64,000 nucleotides of DNA from Gnomoniopsis sp. IMI 355080 (taxonomy: Eukaryota > Ascomycota > Sordariomycetes > Diaporthales > Gnomoniaceae): assembly GCA_027946555.1 (NCBI GenBank), contig JAPEVC010000068.1, positions 1-64,000 of the forward strand, read 5' to 3'. Positions 34,776 through 45,339 of this stretch are shown in pieces; the stretch's first letter is position 1; every line of letters starts with the position of its first letter. A model generated the notes under the pieces. That model saw only the letters and a list, made by a program, of their open reading frames with translations, was not told the origin of the DNA and searched no databases. The position numbers and the translations under genes are program-made.

Positions 34776-37105
34776 CTATACAAGTTTGACTTTTTGAGAT
34801 CCGCATTGATTCCAAAAGACTTTACCCATAGGTCCATCTGCTTCTGTGAGGAACAACCCTGCTCTACTGTATTCCCCAGGTTGGCCTGTGGAGATTACAA
34901 GAAGTCCTAAAAGAAGGTCCTTGAACATAATTTCCCCATCAGCTTTGGCCTTTACCCAAGCATCGCTTATTTTGTTCGAGATTAGGACCATGGACAACTG
35001 ATCAACGGGCCCATCCTCACACTCCTCGCCTGTCTTGGGATCCAAGGGCGCTTGCACATCAGCGTGTCTCCAATCAAAAACAAGATGCGCCAGGCGCGTC
35101 CCATTTGCTGACAAAAGCGCATACGAAAAGGTAAATCCAAAGAAATCGGGCTCACGGTGCACCGTTGTGGCGCCCGGCATCCTGCAGATCTGGGCTGATA
35201 ATATAATATGCGAGCCCTGGATGACACAGCCGTAGGGATTCAAGCCGTCCGGGTTGATGTGATTCTCCAAAAGCTGACATTGGGGTTCAAAGACGGTTCC
35301 CATAAAGCAAACCCAGGATACACGATCTGGCTGGGATGCCCAGCTCCAGGATGGAGCCGTGTATTGGGCTCCAGGACCAGGATCTAGGAATGAGCTGGGC
35401 GTCCTCATGCCGTGGTGTGCCCAGAGAAGCCCATGGTGCAGGTTGTCGCTAAAAAGGCCAGCAAGGTAAGTCGAACCAGTCTCTGCAGCCCATAACTGAG
35501 CCAGCGCAGACAAGGCTGGGAGAATGTCGCGCTGGTATGTCAGCGACCGCGCCGAGTACTCCCTGATAAGTGACTGCCAAGACTGCCTCTTGGTAATTCC
35601 ACGATGCTCATTACACTTTGTCTCTAGGCCGCTCGGTGCATCGTATGAACCGTCGCTGAGAGCATCTTCAGACTCGAGCAATTCCCCATCGATGCACAGG
35701 TGGACCATAGTCTGACCAAACAAAAGCGCCCTAGGACTGAGCTTGGCCTCTTGAAATGTCCACCCTCGACTATTCCAGCTATCGCCCGCGTCCTCCAAGT
35801 CGAACTTGTACGAATTGTGACACACTCCTTCCGCAAACCAATAAGGGTCGGGATAAGACGAATCAGGTGAAAGAAAGGACGACAGTTTCACCCCACCCCA
35901 AAGATCCCTTCGAATTGGTTGTTCTTGTGACACGAACATCGAAAACAGTCCAGAAATAGAAGGGTTGAGGGATAATGTAAAAGGAACACTGACTACTCGA
36001 GGCGGGACTTTGCGCTCAAGAAAAGAATCCAAGCATGAGTCGCCTTGAGCGGCGCAAATTGTAAAGTATGCGTTGGCATAGAAATTTCCCATCTGCTCAG
36101 CTTCACGCTCCCAGTCAGCCTTGTCATCCTGGATGATGCACAGCGAGTCGATCCAGATGTACCGCACACCAAGGGCACGACATAGCCGAACAGAGTCTTG
36201 AAGCAATCTTGGCAACGTGGTGAATGGAATCTCACGGAGCCGAGCATCAAGGGTCGGGATCTCCGTCATGAGCTGATATTTGGCTTTATCGGGTGGACCC
36301 CAGCAGTAGCTGAGGGCCATATAGCGTCGATCTTTAGTATCATCTTGAAGTGGAGGGTAGTCTGACGTGATGACAAGTCTCGGCTCGTGTTGCGCCTCGC
36401 CTGGACTTGCAAGACCGACATCAAGCAGGCGTGTCGGGAGGCTCGAAATTTGGGTGACTGTGGAAACATTGCGAATCGAGAGTGCCCTATCTATAAGCTC
36501 GTTCAGACGTTGTACGCCCGATTGTGATAATAAGTCTCCTTCGACCGGCCTACGCGGTATAGACAACCACCGTGCACAAGGATCTAGATTGGTTCTGAGG
36601 TCAGCTAGATTCCTGCATTTGGTTGGAGGAGTGAGACTTTACCCGCAGGGCTGACTTGGATCTCAAGCCGAAGCGCGAAAGAAAGCTCTTCCTCGTCCTG
36701 CTTCACATCCAACGCTTTGAAATATACGATTAGTCCCTGTAGCTGCAATCTATCCCAAGGGCCGTAATTCCTCGAGTCGGCACGCATAGAGTAGCAGAGC
36801 TTGTGTATGAATAGCTCAGTGTGCTTCGTGTAGTCTATAGAATGAGAGTTTTCGCCAAAGAAATTGACAAGCTCATTCTTCACAACACAGCACAGTGCAC
36901 AGCCATTCTTAGCAGACTGGCATAGTTTGGGCAGATCTGGAAGATTGTCCCTGAGCTCGTAGTCCAGAAACAGACGCCCTGGTGATCGTTCATCCACCGG
37001 ATCAAAGGCGACGTACTTGTCGCCTAATGTTGAAGTACGAACAGATCCGTTGTGCTCTTTGTCGTCGAATTGAATGACTTGACATTTTTTGCAAAACATT
37101 GACAT
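34776..37105 (-). CDS. HET-domain protein
   Basis: Model: exons 37105-36643 and 36583-34776, 756 aa. HET domains act in allorecognition and cell death when genetically different hyphae fuse, and some have other roles. The N-terminus holds cysteine pairs (FCKKC, CALCC) typical of the pre-HET region. The HET domain contains YMALSYCWG at about 242-250, then YIWIDSLCIIQDD at 296-308, then DWEREAEQMGNFYANAYFTICA. The exon junction is supported because it gives an unbroken PCARWLSIPRRP leading into the domain. The C-terminal half is about 350 aa with no separate sensor domain (no NACHT, ankyrin or WD repeats visible). Any role in self-recognition here is inference. Confidence 0.88.
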
Positions 37106-37693
37106 GTTGCTGGCGATTTATTTCGCCCTCCAATGATTTGCATTAGGTTGAATTATTTTTAATGGACAAGAAAAGCAAAGAGACGACCTAATTTCTAGTT
37201 GGACGGTCGTTAGTAGCCTGCTAGTTCCTATACTAGGTGCATATATGTGTGGAAGACTTGCCCCAAAAGAGACTTCAGGTCTGGCTAGTGTCTGGGGCCT
37301 TCAGCTGCACAAGTCAGCTACCTGGGACTATCGCTCTTCTATTGAGCCAAAAGTCAAACTAAACGCTCAGCTGGATCCAGCCACACTAACAAGCACCTGG
37401 GCACGAAGGAGGGCCAGCCTGTAATCAGATATAGTACGACATGGTAAAGTGGACCTTGGTGGACCCATTCACTTAGTCATGGGAGAGTATTAGATTATAC
37501 TATACTACCAAGGGTCAATTAGGTATTCAGAAAGAAATCTATAGAGCAGCCAGACATCTAGACTAGGCTCGACACGACAAGAGAAGACAGGACCTAGACG
37601 AGTCAAAATACTGCATTCTGTCTAGGTCTTCAATTCGAGATGGCATATAACTTGGAATCCTTTGATTTGATTTTTATCCGGGCAGCACTGCAG
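37106..37693. other. intergenic, about 0.6 kb
   Basis: This is the HET promoter and the 3' flank of the flavoprotein gene. I see no gene. Confidence 0.45.
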
Positions 37694-39295
37694 TTATGCT
37701 CGCTTCAGCCCAGACTGCACCAACGAGGCTGCTTCGACGCCAGCCTTTCTGCCAAAAGTGGCGCCAGACGTCAAACCGCTCCCTCCCGGGTAGTTCTCGT
37801 AAAACAAACCTCCCAACATCTCACCGGAGCAGTAGACACCTGGTATGGCTTTGCCAGTAGCACTAGCTATAACGGCGGATGTTTTCGGATCGACGGCTAA
37901 CCCACCGAATGTAAACGTAACACCGCAGCAGACCTTGATCGCCATGAAAGGGCCCTCTGTCAATGAAAGCGCCCAATTTGATTTTGGTATACGCAGCGAC
38001 TTGAGTGATGACTGGGTCGACAGCCCATCCTTGATCGACGGGTCCCATTTCAGCCCTTGGTTTTCGTCGCGGTGCCTCGAGACGGCTTCGTTGTACTCGT
38101 TGACCGTATCAATGAACCTCTGCGCGCTTTCCAGCCCCTCGCTTTCTTGCAATTTCGCAGCAAGCTCTTCGATTGTGCTGCCATGTGTTTTCCTGACGAC
38201 CTCGTCTCGGTACTCTTCGCTCCTCAGCCATGGAATGCCCTGACTATCCCACACTTGAAAGGCCACACCCCCGGGCTGTGCCAAGATCGCCTTGCCAAAT
38301 TTTGCGTATGTGTAGTTTCGAATGTCGCTTCCTTCATCAAAGAATCTCTCCCCAGTTCGATTGAGGGTGATGCCCAAAGGATATCCACTTTTCGTGAATT
38401 CATTCGAGGTTGCTCGGTCGCCTGTATTGGCAGGACTGTCGGCATCCCACGCAACACTGTGACACCCACTCCAATGTCCCGCCTGCTTTGCCCCGAGGTC
38501 CCGAATTGCCAGTTCAAGCACCTCGCCAGTGTTGTACGGTGTACCGCGTACATGTCCAAGATCCCAACCATGTCCAAGATATTGAGCTCTCATGCGTGGA
38601 TTTGCCTCGAAGCCGCCAGCGGCGAGGATGACAGCCTTCGCGTAGATCGACACCGGCGAGCCGTCTTGCCTTACCGCCTCCAAAAAGTCAAAGCCGCCAG
38701 TTGCAGGATCCGTCACGATCCTTTTGGCAGCAGTCTCGTACAACACTGTCACTCCGACCTTTTCGGCCGCTCTCTTGTGGTCCTCCATGAGACCCTTACC
38801 ACCATCCTCAGTCTTCAAGCACAGCCCACCCCAGAATTTGTATCGGTCCCCAATCTTGTACGCTTGTCTATTAAAGCTGAGCTGGAAGCGCACCCCATGC
38901 CCGGCAAGCCACTTGACCGTCTCATTGCTGTCTTCCACCAGCGCCTGGCCTAGCCCTCGATCGTATCGTCCACCGGTCACCTTGTACATGTCGGCCAGAA
39001 AGTCGTCTTTTGTGTACGGGTCCAAATCGATCTTGCCCGCCAGCTGCGCATCGACATTGTTCACAAGCGGCAGCACATCTGACAGCCCTGCGTGCACCGT
39101 CCTCATGGCGCCGGCGGTGAAGTAGCTGTTTCCGCCGGCCCATGACTCTGGGCATTTGTCGATGAGCAGGACGCGAGGTCTGCTTTCGCCGTTTTGTTGG
39201 TGGGAGAGGCTCTCGGCGGCGGATATGGCAGCGCTGAAGCCCGCGTTGCCACCTCCCACGACGAGGACGTCCCAATTTTCTATATTGGGCGGCAT
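37694..39295 (-). CDS. FAD-dependent oxidoreductase, tricarballylate-dehydrogenase-like
   Basis: This single exon of 533 aa belongs to the fumarate reductase/succinate dehydrogenase flavoprotein superfamily (soluble branch). Residues 10-20 read VLVVGGGNAGF, the dinucleotide-binding loop. The region ESWAGGNSYFTAGAMR follows, then GGFEAN, and the C-terminal GLFYENYPGGSGLTSGATFG, which closes on FAD. The pattern is closest to bacterial TcuA-type tricarballylate dehydrogenases, which oxidise tricarballylate to cis-aconitate, and to similar fungal proteins of unknown substrate. No signal peptide or membrane segment is seen, so it is probably cytosolic. The exact substrate cannot be read from sequence. 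Confidence 0.82.
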   Translation of the reverse strand: MPPNIENWDVLVVGGGNAGFSAAISAAESLSHQQNGESRPRVLLIDKCPESWAGGNSYFTAGAMRTVHAGLSDVLPLVNNVDAQLAGKIDLDPYTKDDFLADMYKVTGGRYDRGLGQALVEDSNETVKWLAGHGVRFQLSFNRQAYKIGDRYKFWGGLCLKTEDGGKGLMEDHKRAAEKVGVTVLYETAAKRIVTDPATGGFDFLEAVRQDGSPVSIYAKAVILAAGGFEANPRMRAQYLGHGWDLGHVRGTPYNTGEVLELAIRDLGAKQAGHWSGCHSVAWDADSPANTGDRATSNEFTKSGYPLGITLNRTGERFFDEGSDIRNYTYAKFGKAILAQPGGVAFQVWDSQGIPWLRSEEYRDEVVRKTHGSTIEELAAKLQESEGLESAQRFIDTVNEYNEAVSRHRDENQGLKWDPSIKDGLSTQSSLKSLRIPKSNWALSLTEGPFMAIKVCCGVTFTFGGLAVDPKTSAVIASATGKAIPGVYCSGEMLGGLFYENYPGGSGLTSGATFGRKAGVEAASLVQSGLKRA

Positions 39296-40880
39296 ACTAA
39301 TAAGTTGTGATGGAACAAAATTTTGGATTTGGATATATACTCTTTGGGAAGTTCAAAAGTCCATGTCAAATATTGGAAAGCATGTTTCGATTCACTGGGT
39401 GGCGAGCACCGGAGGTTGCATCGGCATCAATGAGGTGAACTCGGCGGCTTCGGCATCGGCTGCGGGGCTGGGCGAGGACGATCCCGGTCCAGCAACAACA
39501 TGGCAATGCCTTTTAACCGCCAAAATCGGGTCACATTATCCCGTCTAGTTTGGTTTTCTAATCATCATGCCATGTTGCAATGGATGCTAGTGACGTGAAT
39601 GAGTAACTCAGCTGGAGTGATCATAGAGCTCAGCTCAGAGACACCTCGCTAGCCTCTCAATTACTTAGCAGTCGTTGCAATCTTAACGACTCATATCATA
39701 CCATTTCGAATAGTTTTGTTCTCTGGTATGCTCAACCCGTTCAAGTTCGTAAGATATCAAGGCTACCTAGGTACTTGAAAACGGGATAATGAATTAATAT
39801 GGCGAAGTCCACTGCTCTTCCTCGATTCTGCGGGAGAAGCAAAGATCACATTGCATGCTTTTAGGCTTACACTGATTATGCTGTACTCAGACCGAAGTCC
39901 TTTCAAATGAAGTCTTCTACAAAAGATAACTCAAAGACCGAAGGCATGACATGGCGGTTAGGTTGGTGCTCGGTAAATGCCAGCCCAATCAGAATTATTT
40001 GATCGACGCTGAACTCTATACAACCTGGGTCCTACGCCTGGGTCATGCCTCGATCCCACTGGAAACTTGAATCTTAGGTGGACTTGTATTTGCATTTTCG
40101 GCTATAAACTTTGACATGAGTTGTCCAAAGGACCGACCTTCAGGAGAGATGTTACTTGCTTGAGTGCTTCAATACTGTGCTCCTTGTAGACCTGCATCCA
40201 TGGATGATACTAGCAGCTCATTATAGCCTGGGTTTGTAATTGAATTGCCTACCAGGAGTTCTGTCACACATACGTTTGAATGCTTGACAGTAGATGCAGT
40301 GATATGGGACGTGTGCCGCAGTTGAAATTTCTTGCCCTTTTAGATGTCATCCTGTTCTTTAGAAGACAAGTCAAATTCCATTCACTGCCCGTCTTACACA
40401 ATACAATTGGAGAAGCCATCGACGAAATGTGGTGATGATTGATCATCTCAACCTGCATAAAGTGCATGCGATGTAGTATACTTTCCTCAAGGGCCGGTTC
40501 AAACTTCTAAACTGTGGGCAAAAGCCGACTCGGCGTCGTCTTGATGGCTAGTTGCTGGCTTGACTCTATTGATATTTTTTTCAGACGTTAAAGGATACAT
40601 GTAGCGATATGTCCACAAGAGCCAGGTGACTAGAAGACACGAGTAGGCCGCAGGCAGGGAAAATATTCGCCCGCATAGGTACCCAGTAGACTTTTGCAGT
40701 GCATCCTCGACAAGTCGCCTTCCTAAAGCAGTAGTCTGGGGTGCATAGCAAGAGGTGTTGCGTCAGCGTCCAAGAATCCGCCAATAGGACCGTCTAAGCT
40801 TTGGCAGCTAGCGAGGGTCAGTTGCTCGCCCTTCTGATTTTGGATGTCCTCCGGAGCCTGGAATTTCGATTTCCTTCTTT

Positions 40881-40908
40881 GGTTCAGGTGTCACTGGATA
40901 CCTGAACC
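40881..40908. repeat. perfect inverted repeat
   Basis: Arms GGTTCAGGT and ACCTGAACC (9 bp) flank a 10-nt spacer. A further TCAGGTATCCAG at 40957-40968 is the reverse complement of 40894-40905. The stretch could form a hairpin, but its purpose is unknown. Confidence 0.6.
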
Positions 40909-41099
40909 ATTGAGTGTTCTCCACAGATTGGTGGATCGCTTGATGTTGAATGTCCGTCAGGTATCCAGAAGACCTCAATAGCGTCGGAGCCATTGCAATA
41001 TCCATCAAAGATGCCACCAAAGACGTCAGCTGCCGGTGCCATACCCGTTGTCGACCAAGAACGCTCCTGGAGGATATCATGGAATAGTACTTTTTGCAC
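40884..41099 (-). CDS. possible orphan coding fragment (weak)
   Basis: This open frame of 71 codons is protein-like in the part reading FGGIFDGYCNGSDAIEVFW, with two cysteines and sensible residue balance. The overlapping frame 40808-41161 is longer but less protein-like. No start, signal peptide or splice structure could be assigned, and I recognise no family. It may be a relic of a small gene. Confidence 0.25.
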   Translation of the reverse strand: MQKVLFHDILQERSWSTTGMAPAADVFGGIFDGYCNGSDAIEVFWIPDGHSTSSDPPICGEHSMVQVSSDT

Positions 41100-41240
41100 T
41101 CGAACGCGTATATTTCCTCAGATGGATATTTATACAGAGCGCTGGGCCCATTCTCCGCCAAATTCTCTCAAGACCGTGACTTCGATCATTAGCGGTTCTC
41201 AATCTGTTTCATTTTTCCAGCACCCTGAAATATAGCGCTG

Positions 41241-41255
41241 CTTGGATCATCCAAG
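41241..41255. repeat. palindrome just before the GH12 start
   Basis: The sequence CTTGGAT-C-ATCCAAG is a perfect inverted repeat around one base, centred about 20 nt before the GH12 ATG. It may be a regulator site or a leader hairpin. Confidence 0.45.
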
Positions 41256-41268
41256 TTTCGGATATAAA

Positions 41269-42345
41269 ATGAAGCTGACAGTCGCCGCCTTCGCCCTTTT
41301 GGGTCTTGCCTCAGCTGCCCGAACCGGTCATCGAGAGGTAGCACGCTCCGCTGAGCCAACTCCCGCCTCCCTTCAAGAACGCTCGGTACGTTCTCCTTGA
41401 TGATTTTTTACCTGTTACATTCACTATCAGCTCTTAATTGAGTGTCTTGGACGTTTCCCAAGGTGGCTGTTCTACTTACGCCATCCGATGCTTGAGGAGT
41501 AGTCAACTGATGCCGCATTAGACAGAGACATGCGATCAATGGGGAACGATCACAACGGGTACCTACATCGTCTATAACGACTTGTGGGGAGAGGCGGAAG
41601 CCACAAGTGGCTCGCAATGCACTACAGTGAACAGCGTCTCAAACGGCATCATCAGCTGGTCAACGTCATGGACTTGGGCTGGGGGCTCTTCCGATGTGAA
41701 GTCATATGCAAACGTCGCACTTGACTTCACTCCGACGACCTTGGCGGACATTTCTTCTCTCACTGCAGTATGGGAGTACAGGTCAGCAAGCCCACACAAC
41801 ACGATGGAAACGGAGAGTCATTCTTTGTTGACGACATTATAGTTACACCGGAACCTCCATTGATGCCGACGTCTCATTCGACACTTTCCTTTCTAGCAGC
41901 TGCAGCTCCACGACAGACGAGTACGAAATTATGATCTGGCTAGCCGCTCTTGGTGGCGCTGGGCCAATTTCATCGACTGGTAGCGCTATCGCGACGGTGT
42001 CTCTGGGTGGCTACTCCTGGAACCTCTGGTATGGACTCAGTAAGTTCACCACGTCTCTTTGATCTTATCAAGTTCTCACCAATGCCTTATTCTCTGGATT
42101 GTCTTTCGATTGATATAGCTGACCCGGCACTCCCATTCACAGACGGGTCGACCAAAGTCTATAGCTTTGTTGCATCGAGCGAGATCACTAGCTTCGATGC
42201 CAACATGATGGTATTCTACGACTACCTGATTACTTATGAGGGGGTTTCAAGCTCAAGCTGCCTGATCACGTTCGAAGCTGGTACCGAACCGTTCACTGGC
42301 ACCTCAGCCGTCTTGAGTAGCGACTATTACGCTGCGCTGGCATGA
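41269..42345 (+). CDS. secreted GH12 endoglucanase / xyloglucanase
   Basis: Model: exons 41269-41385, 41522-41781, 41843-42039 and 42119-42345, 266 aa. It cleaves beta-1,4-glucan or xyloglucan outside the cell. Residues 1-16 form a signal peptide. The mature domain begins near TETCDQWGT, then YNDLWGEAEATSGSQCT, SWSTSWTWAGGSSDVKSYAN, and EIMIWLAALGGAGPISSTGS with nucleophile E154. The GTEPFTG segment carries the acid/base E248. The start was set by the signal peptide, and all three junctions restore conserved blocks. A short propeptide (about residues 17-39) precedes the mature domain. A perfect palindrome lies in the short leader just before the ATG. Confidence 0.93.
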
Positions 42346-43915
42346 GAGCAGACTGTTGCATAAATGGAGGACTGGGAGACAATTGAGCATCTGAACTTCT
42401 TCATTGTAACTTACCGAAGAAACCATTGAACCAGATAATACCATATTGCGAGCGTGTCTTCGTCTCTATATATTGGCGTTGGCAAAGCACTTGGTACCCG
42501 TCCGCGTAGTACCTAAAACTTGTAAATATTGCACTTTTAAATTGACCCTTATATCGTGGAGTGTATAGCTCTGGTGAAGATTGTTATCTGCTCCCAAATC
42601 TTTCCACAACTTCCTTCATTGCTTCTTTGTTTTACTTTATGAAAACATGCGTGCCGATACAGCTTGGTCTCGAAAATTATTTAGACTGTCGTTGTTTTCA
42701 TCAACAAGGATTCGCTGACCTAACCTCGTGCTCCTTACTAAAGGTAGACCAAGTTGCTAAAAGGAACCCTAAGTATGAGGATGAGTTCAACCGTATGTTA
42801 TATGTAAGTGTAGTCACGACAGTGTGGACATCACGCTGCATTCGACGCCTCCTTATTTTTGCGCGCGTCAACTTTGCATGCTACGATATACGTATTCCAA
42901 CCCTGAACGTGAACTAGTCAGCTACCGAGATCTTCAGAGCTCCATTGGCCACAAATGCGTGGATTGATCAAGCGGCTCTTCAACATGGTGCTATCACCTA
43001 TTTGTTCGGGGATCAAAACCGGTGTTCGGGAACCTTCGGTGTGGGTATTAGAGGTCGCCCGTCCAATACACATGCAGCCTTGTCAACATATTCTCTGATT
43101 TACATCTGGCGAACGATGCGGTGAATCTGCAGGGTTGTACATGAAACAATGAAACATCTGCCTCCTTCTATATTCGACTAGACGTGTGTACGTCAGGTCG
43201 TACGCGCTAAAGCACCATGAATAGTGGGCCCCACAGAACGTCGAATCGTCTATGGATGAGGCTTTGTGGATAGTTTATGAAACAAGTGCCCCTGACATGT
43301 ATATCCCGTTGTCTTAAGATGACCTGCATATCTGCACTTGTCCTAGGTTTCTTGGTTTCTATCTAGGCGGCATGCATTTGCTGTGGGCTACCTTCTCCGT
43401 ATAGCAACCTGAAGCCGATCCTCATGTATGACTTTATGCCGAATTTTTCATGATCACCATGCCCTGCCTTTGAAGAGGTAGGTCGGGGTGGTCGGCCCGT
43501 TCCCATCACCAGGCACACGCAGTTGAGATGCCGTGTTGTTATCGATCAGCGCGTGTCTGGACTGGTCGATGTGTAGTAGCTGTGACGCTTTCACTCCAGG
43601 CCCCACGAGACTCCTTTAGTATGCAAGAAAGTTACTTAGGTACATGCCCAAAAGACTGCTTGTGAGCGCCTTTGGTATCCAATCATCTCCTGTCACCACC
43701 AATGCCGTTGCGTGGCTACAATAATACAAGGCAGTAATGTCGGTGTTTAGGAATTTTTGGCCGATATCTAGTGTGTCGAGAGATGAAAGCAAAGACATAA
43801 ATAAGGCGGAATATTCCATGCATTTCAGAATCACGACAGCATCACTCATTCCAATCATCCAGCCCCCATCCTATCATTTCCTCCGTTCTTTGTTATACCA
43901 GCCTCGTACACAATC
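42346..43915. other. intergenic, about 1.6 kb
   Basis: This is the 3' flank of the GH12 gene and the upstream region of the Kex2-repeat gene. A plus-strand frame of 118 codons at 42561-42917 shows no family features. A TATA-like TAAATAAGG lies near 43798. Confidence 0.45.
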
Positions 43916-44506
43916 ATGGCTCGCAACATTCTTTTCGTCCTTGCTGCTCTGGTAGCGCAGGAGTGTTCTGCCGTACCTGTGGTGCTGCCAACCTCTATAT
44001 TCCCAAGTCTTACTCTCACTGGAGTTCCGCTTCCTACGGGAGCTCGCCTGGACGTTCACCACCACAGCTTTCCCTTCTCTCTTCCTCCGCTGCCCACTGG
44101 CGCGGCGGAGGTTAAACGGGAAGAGGACCTTGCCCTACCCACTGGCCTCCCGAGCTTGAGCGTCCCGATTTTGAGCCTGACAGATATCACCTCTATCCTG
44201 CCTCTCCCCACTGGTGGGGCCGAGTTCAAGAGGCAGGAGGGAGATTTGCCACTGCCTACCGACTTATCAAGCTTGCCCATTCCAACTGGGCTCCCGAGCC
44301 TGACGAGCATTCCATCTCTTCCAAGTCTGAGCATCTCGGTCAAGGACAAAAGACAGGAATTTCATTCCTTCCAGCCTTCTGTCCCGATCGCCACTGCGAC
44401 TGGAATTCCTACCGGGCTCCCGACTGCCGTGCCTTCAGGGCTGCCACCAATTCCTACTGCTTCCCGTGTTGTCCCTGGGGGACTGATGAGGCCTGGCAGA
44501 GCTTAG
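43916..44506 (+). CDS. secreted Kex2-processed repeat protein (KEP-like precursor)
   Basis: This is a single exon of 196 aa. Residues 1-18 form a signal peptide. Three Kex2 sites (KR) lie at 67-68, 105-106 and 145-146, spaced 38 and 40 residues apart. The segments they define are alike: each is rich in PTG turns (LPLPTG, LALPTGLPSL, LPIPTGLPSL, GIPTGLP) and ends in a short polar stretch leading to KR (AEVKR, AEFKR, KDKR). Such repeat precursors are cut by Kex2 in the Golgi into several similar secreted peptides. Known products include pheromones, repellents and ribosomally made modified peptides. No Tyr-rich core and no neighbouring UstY-type gene is seen, so a modified cyclic peptide is not supported. 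The peptide products and role are unknown. Confidence 0.75.
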   Translation: MARNILFVLAALVAQECSAVPVVLPTSIFPSLTLTGVPLPTGARLDVHHHSFPFSLPPLPTGAAEVKREEDLALPTGLPSLSVPILSLTDITSILPLPTGGAEFKRQEGDLPLPTDLSSLPIPTGLPSLTSIPSLPSLSISVKDKRQEFHSFQPSVPIATATGIPTGLPTAVPSGLPPIPTASRVVPGGLMRPGRA

Positions 44507-45339
44507 GATGGACTCTCGATGTGAATTTATCAGGATGATGATCAGGTGGCAAAAGCGAGGCTAGCTTTTGAACTCAAGAAGGGTGCTACTCTCATTACAC
44601 TCCATGTTCGGTCTAAATTTATCTTCTTATATCAAATGATGGCAGGTGGTGGGATGTTCTTGTATATTGTCTTCGCGGAATTCTGTATTTATGGAAGATT
44701 TATTTAAGATGATCAATGACTTTCAAATGCGAACGAACACAAATTATAGTATCATCGTTCAGGGGACGCTGTGATCAGTCATAACGCTGGATCGTCCAAC
44801 TGTACCTAAGTACGAGTTTATTCTAATAGACCCTTCCGATGCTCTTATGGAGTGCATGTTAATACTAGCTTACATGTCACTACCACAAGTTGCAGAAGCC
44901 GCCCATACGACTAAAAGGTAACAGATGTGCTGCCGTCCGAGACTATGAATCTTTGGCGGGGAAGATACGATTTTCCAACCCCACAAACGTCACCAAAAGC
45001 ACTTGTCTACAACCCAAAGGTTCGGATTCTCCTGCTCTCTGAAAGCTGCACCTTTATGATCTTGAACTTACCACCGTCTCTACACAATGAGGCATTTATC
45101 CAGAGACAACCCGGATAGGCAAATTTGACTAGACGCAACTTGTTGACGTCCGTGGATCTTCTCCCGGCTTGGCGGCTCTCGGGGGGGGACCACATTTGCG
45201 CGCAAATTGTGATGAACCATCAGATAGACCTCCACGGCTTTTACCAAGGTGATAGAATTAGTCCATCAACATCCAAGGGCACGCGATTTGAACGGAGTCG
45301 CGAATTTTCTCCGAAATACAAAGGTAGCACGGAGGCAAG
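44507..45339. other. intergenic, about 0.8 kb
   Basis: This is the 3' flank of the Kex2-repeat gene and promoter of the transporter. A diverged TACCTAAGTA lies near 44803. I see no gene. Confidence 0.45.

Larger units (their letters stand above)
39296..41268. other. intergenic, about 2 kb, with inverted repeats
   Basis: The stretch holds TACCTAGGTA at 39764-39773. A perfect inverted repeat GGTTCAGGT/ACCTGAACC lies at 40881-40908, with further inverted copies of TCAGGTATCCAG. One weak ORF lies at 40884-41099. A TATA-like TATTTATA at 41127-41134 sits upstream of the GH12 gene. Confidence 0.45.

Noticed and set aside
38057..38953. 298-codon frame opposite the flavoprotein gene
   Set aside because: Antisense shadow of a strongly supported gene.
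43916..44506. Dikaritin-type cyclic peptide cluster
   Set aside because: No Tyr-containing core repeat and no UstY/DUF3328-type gene in the window.
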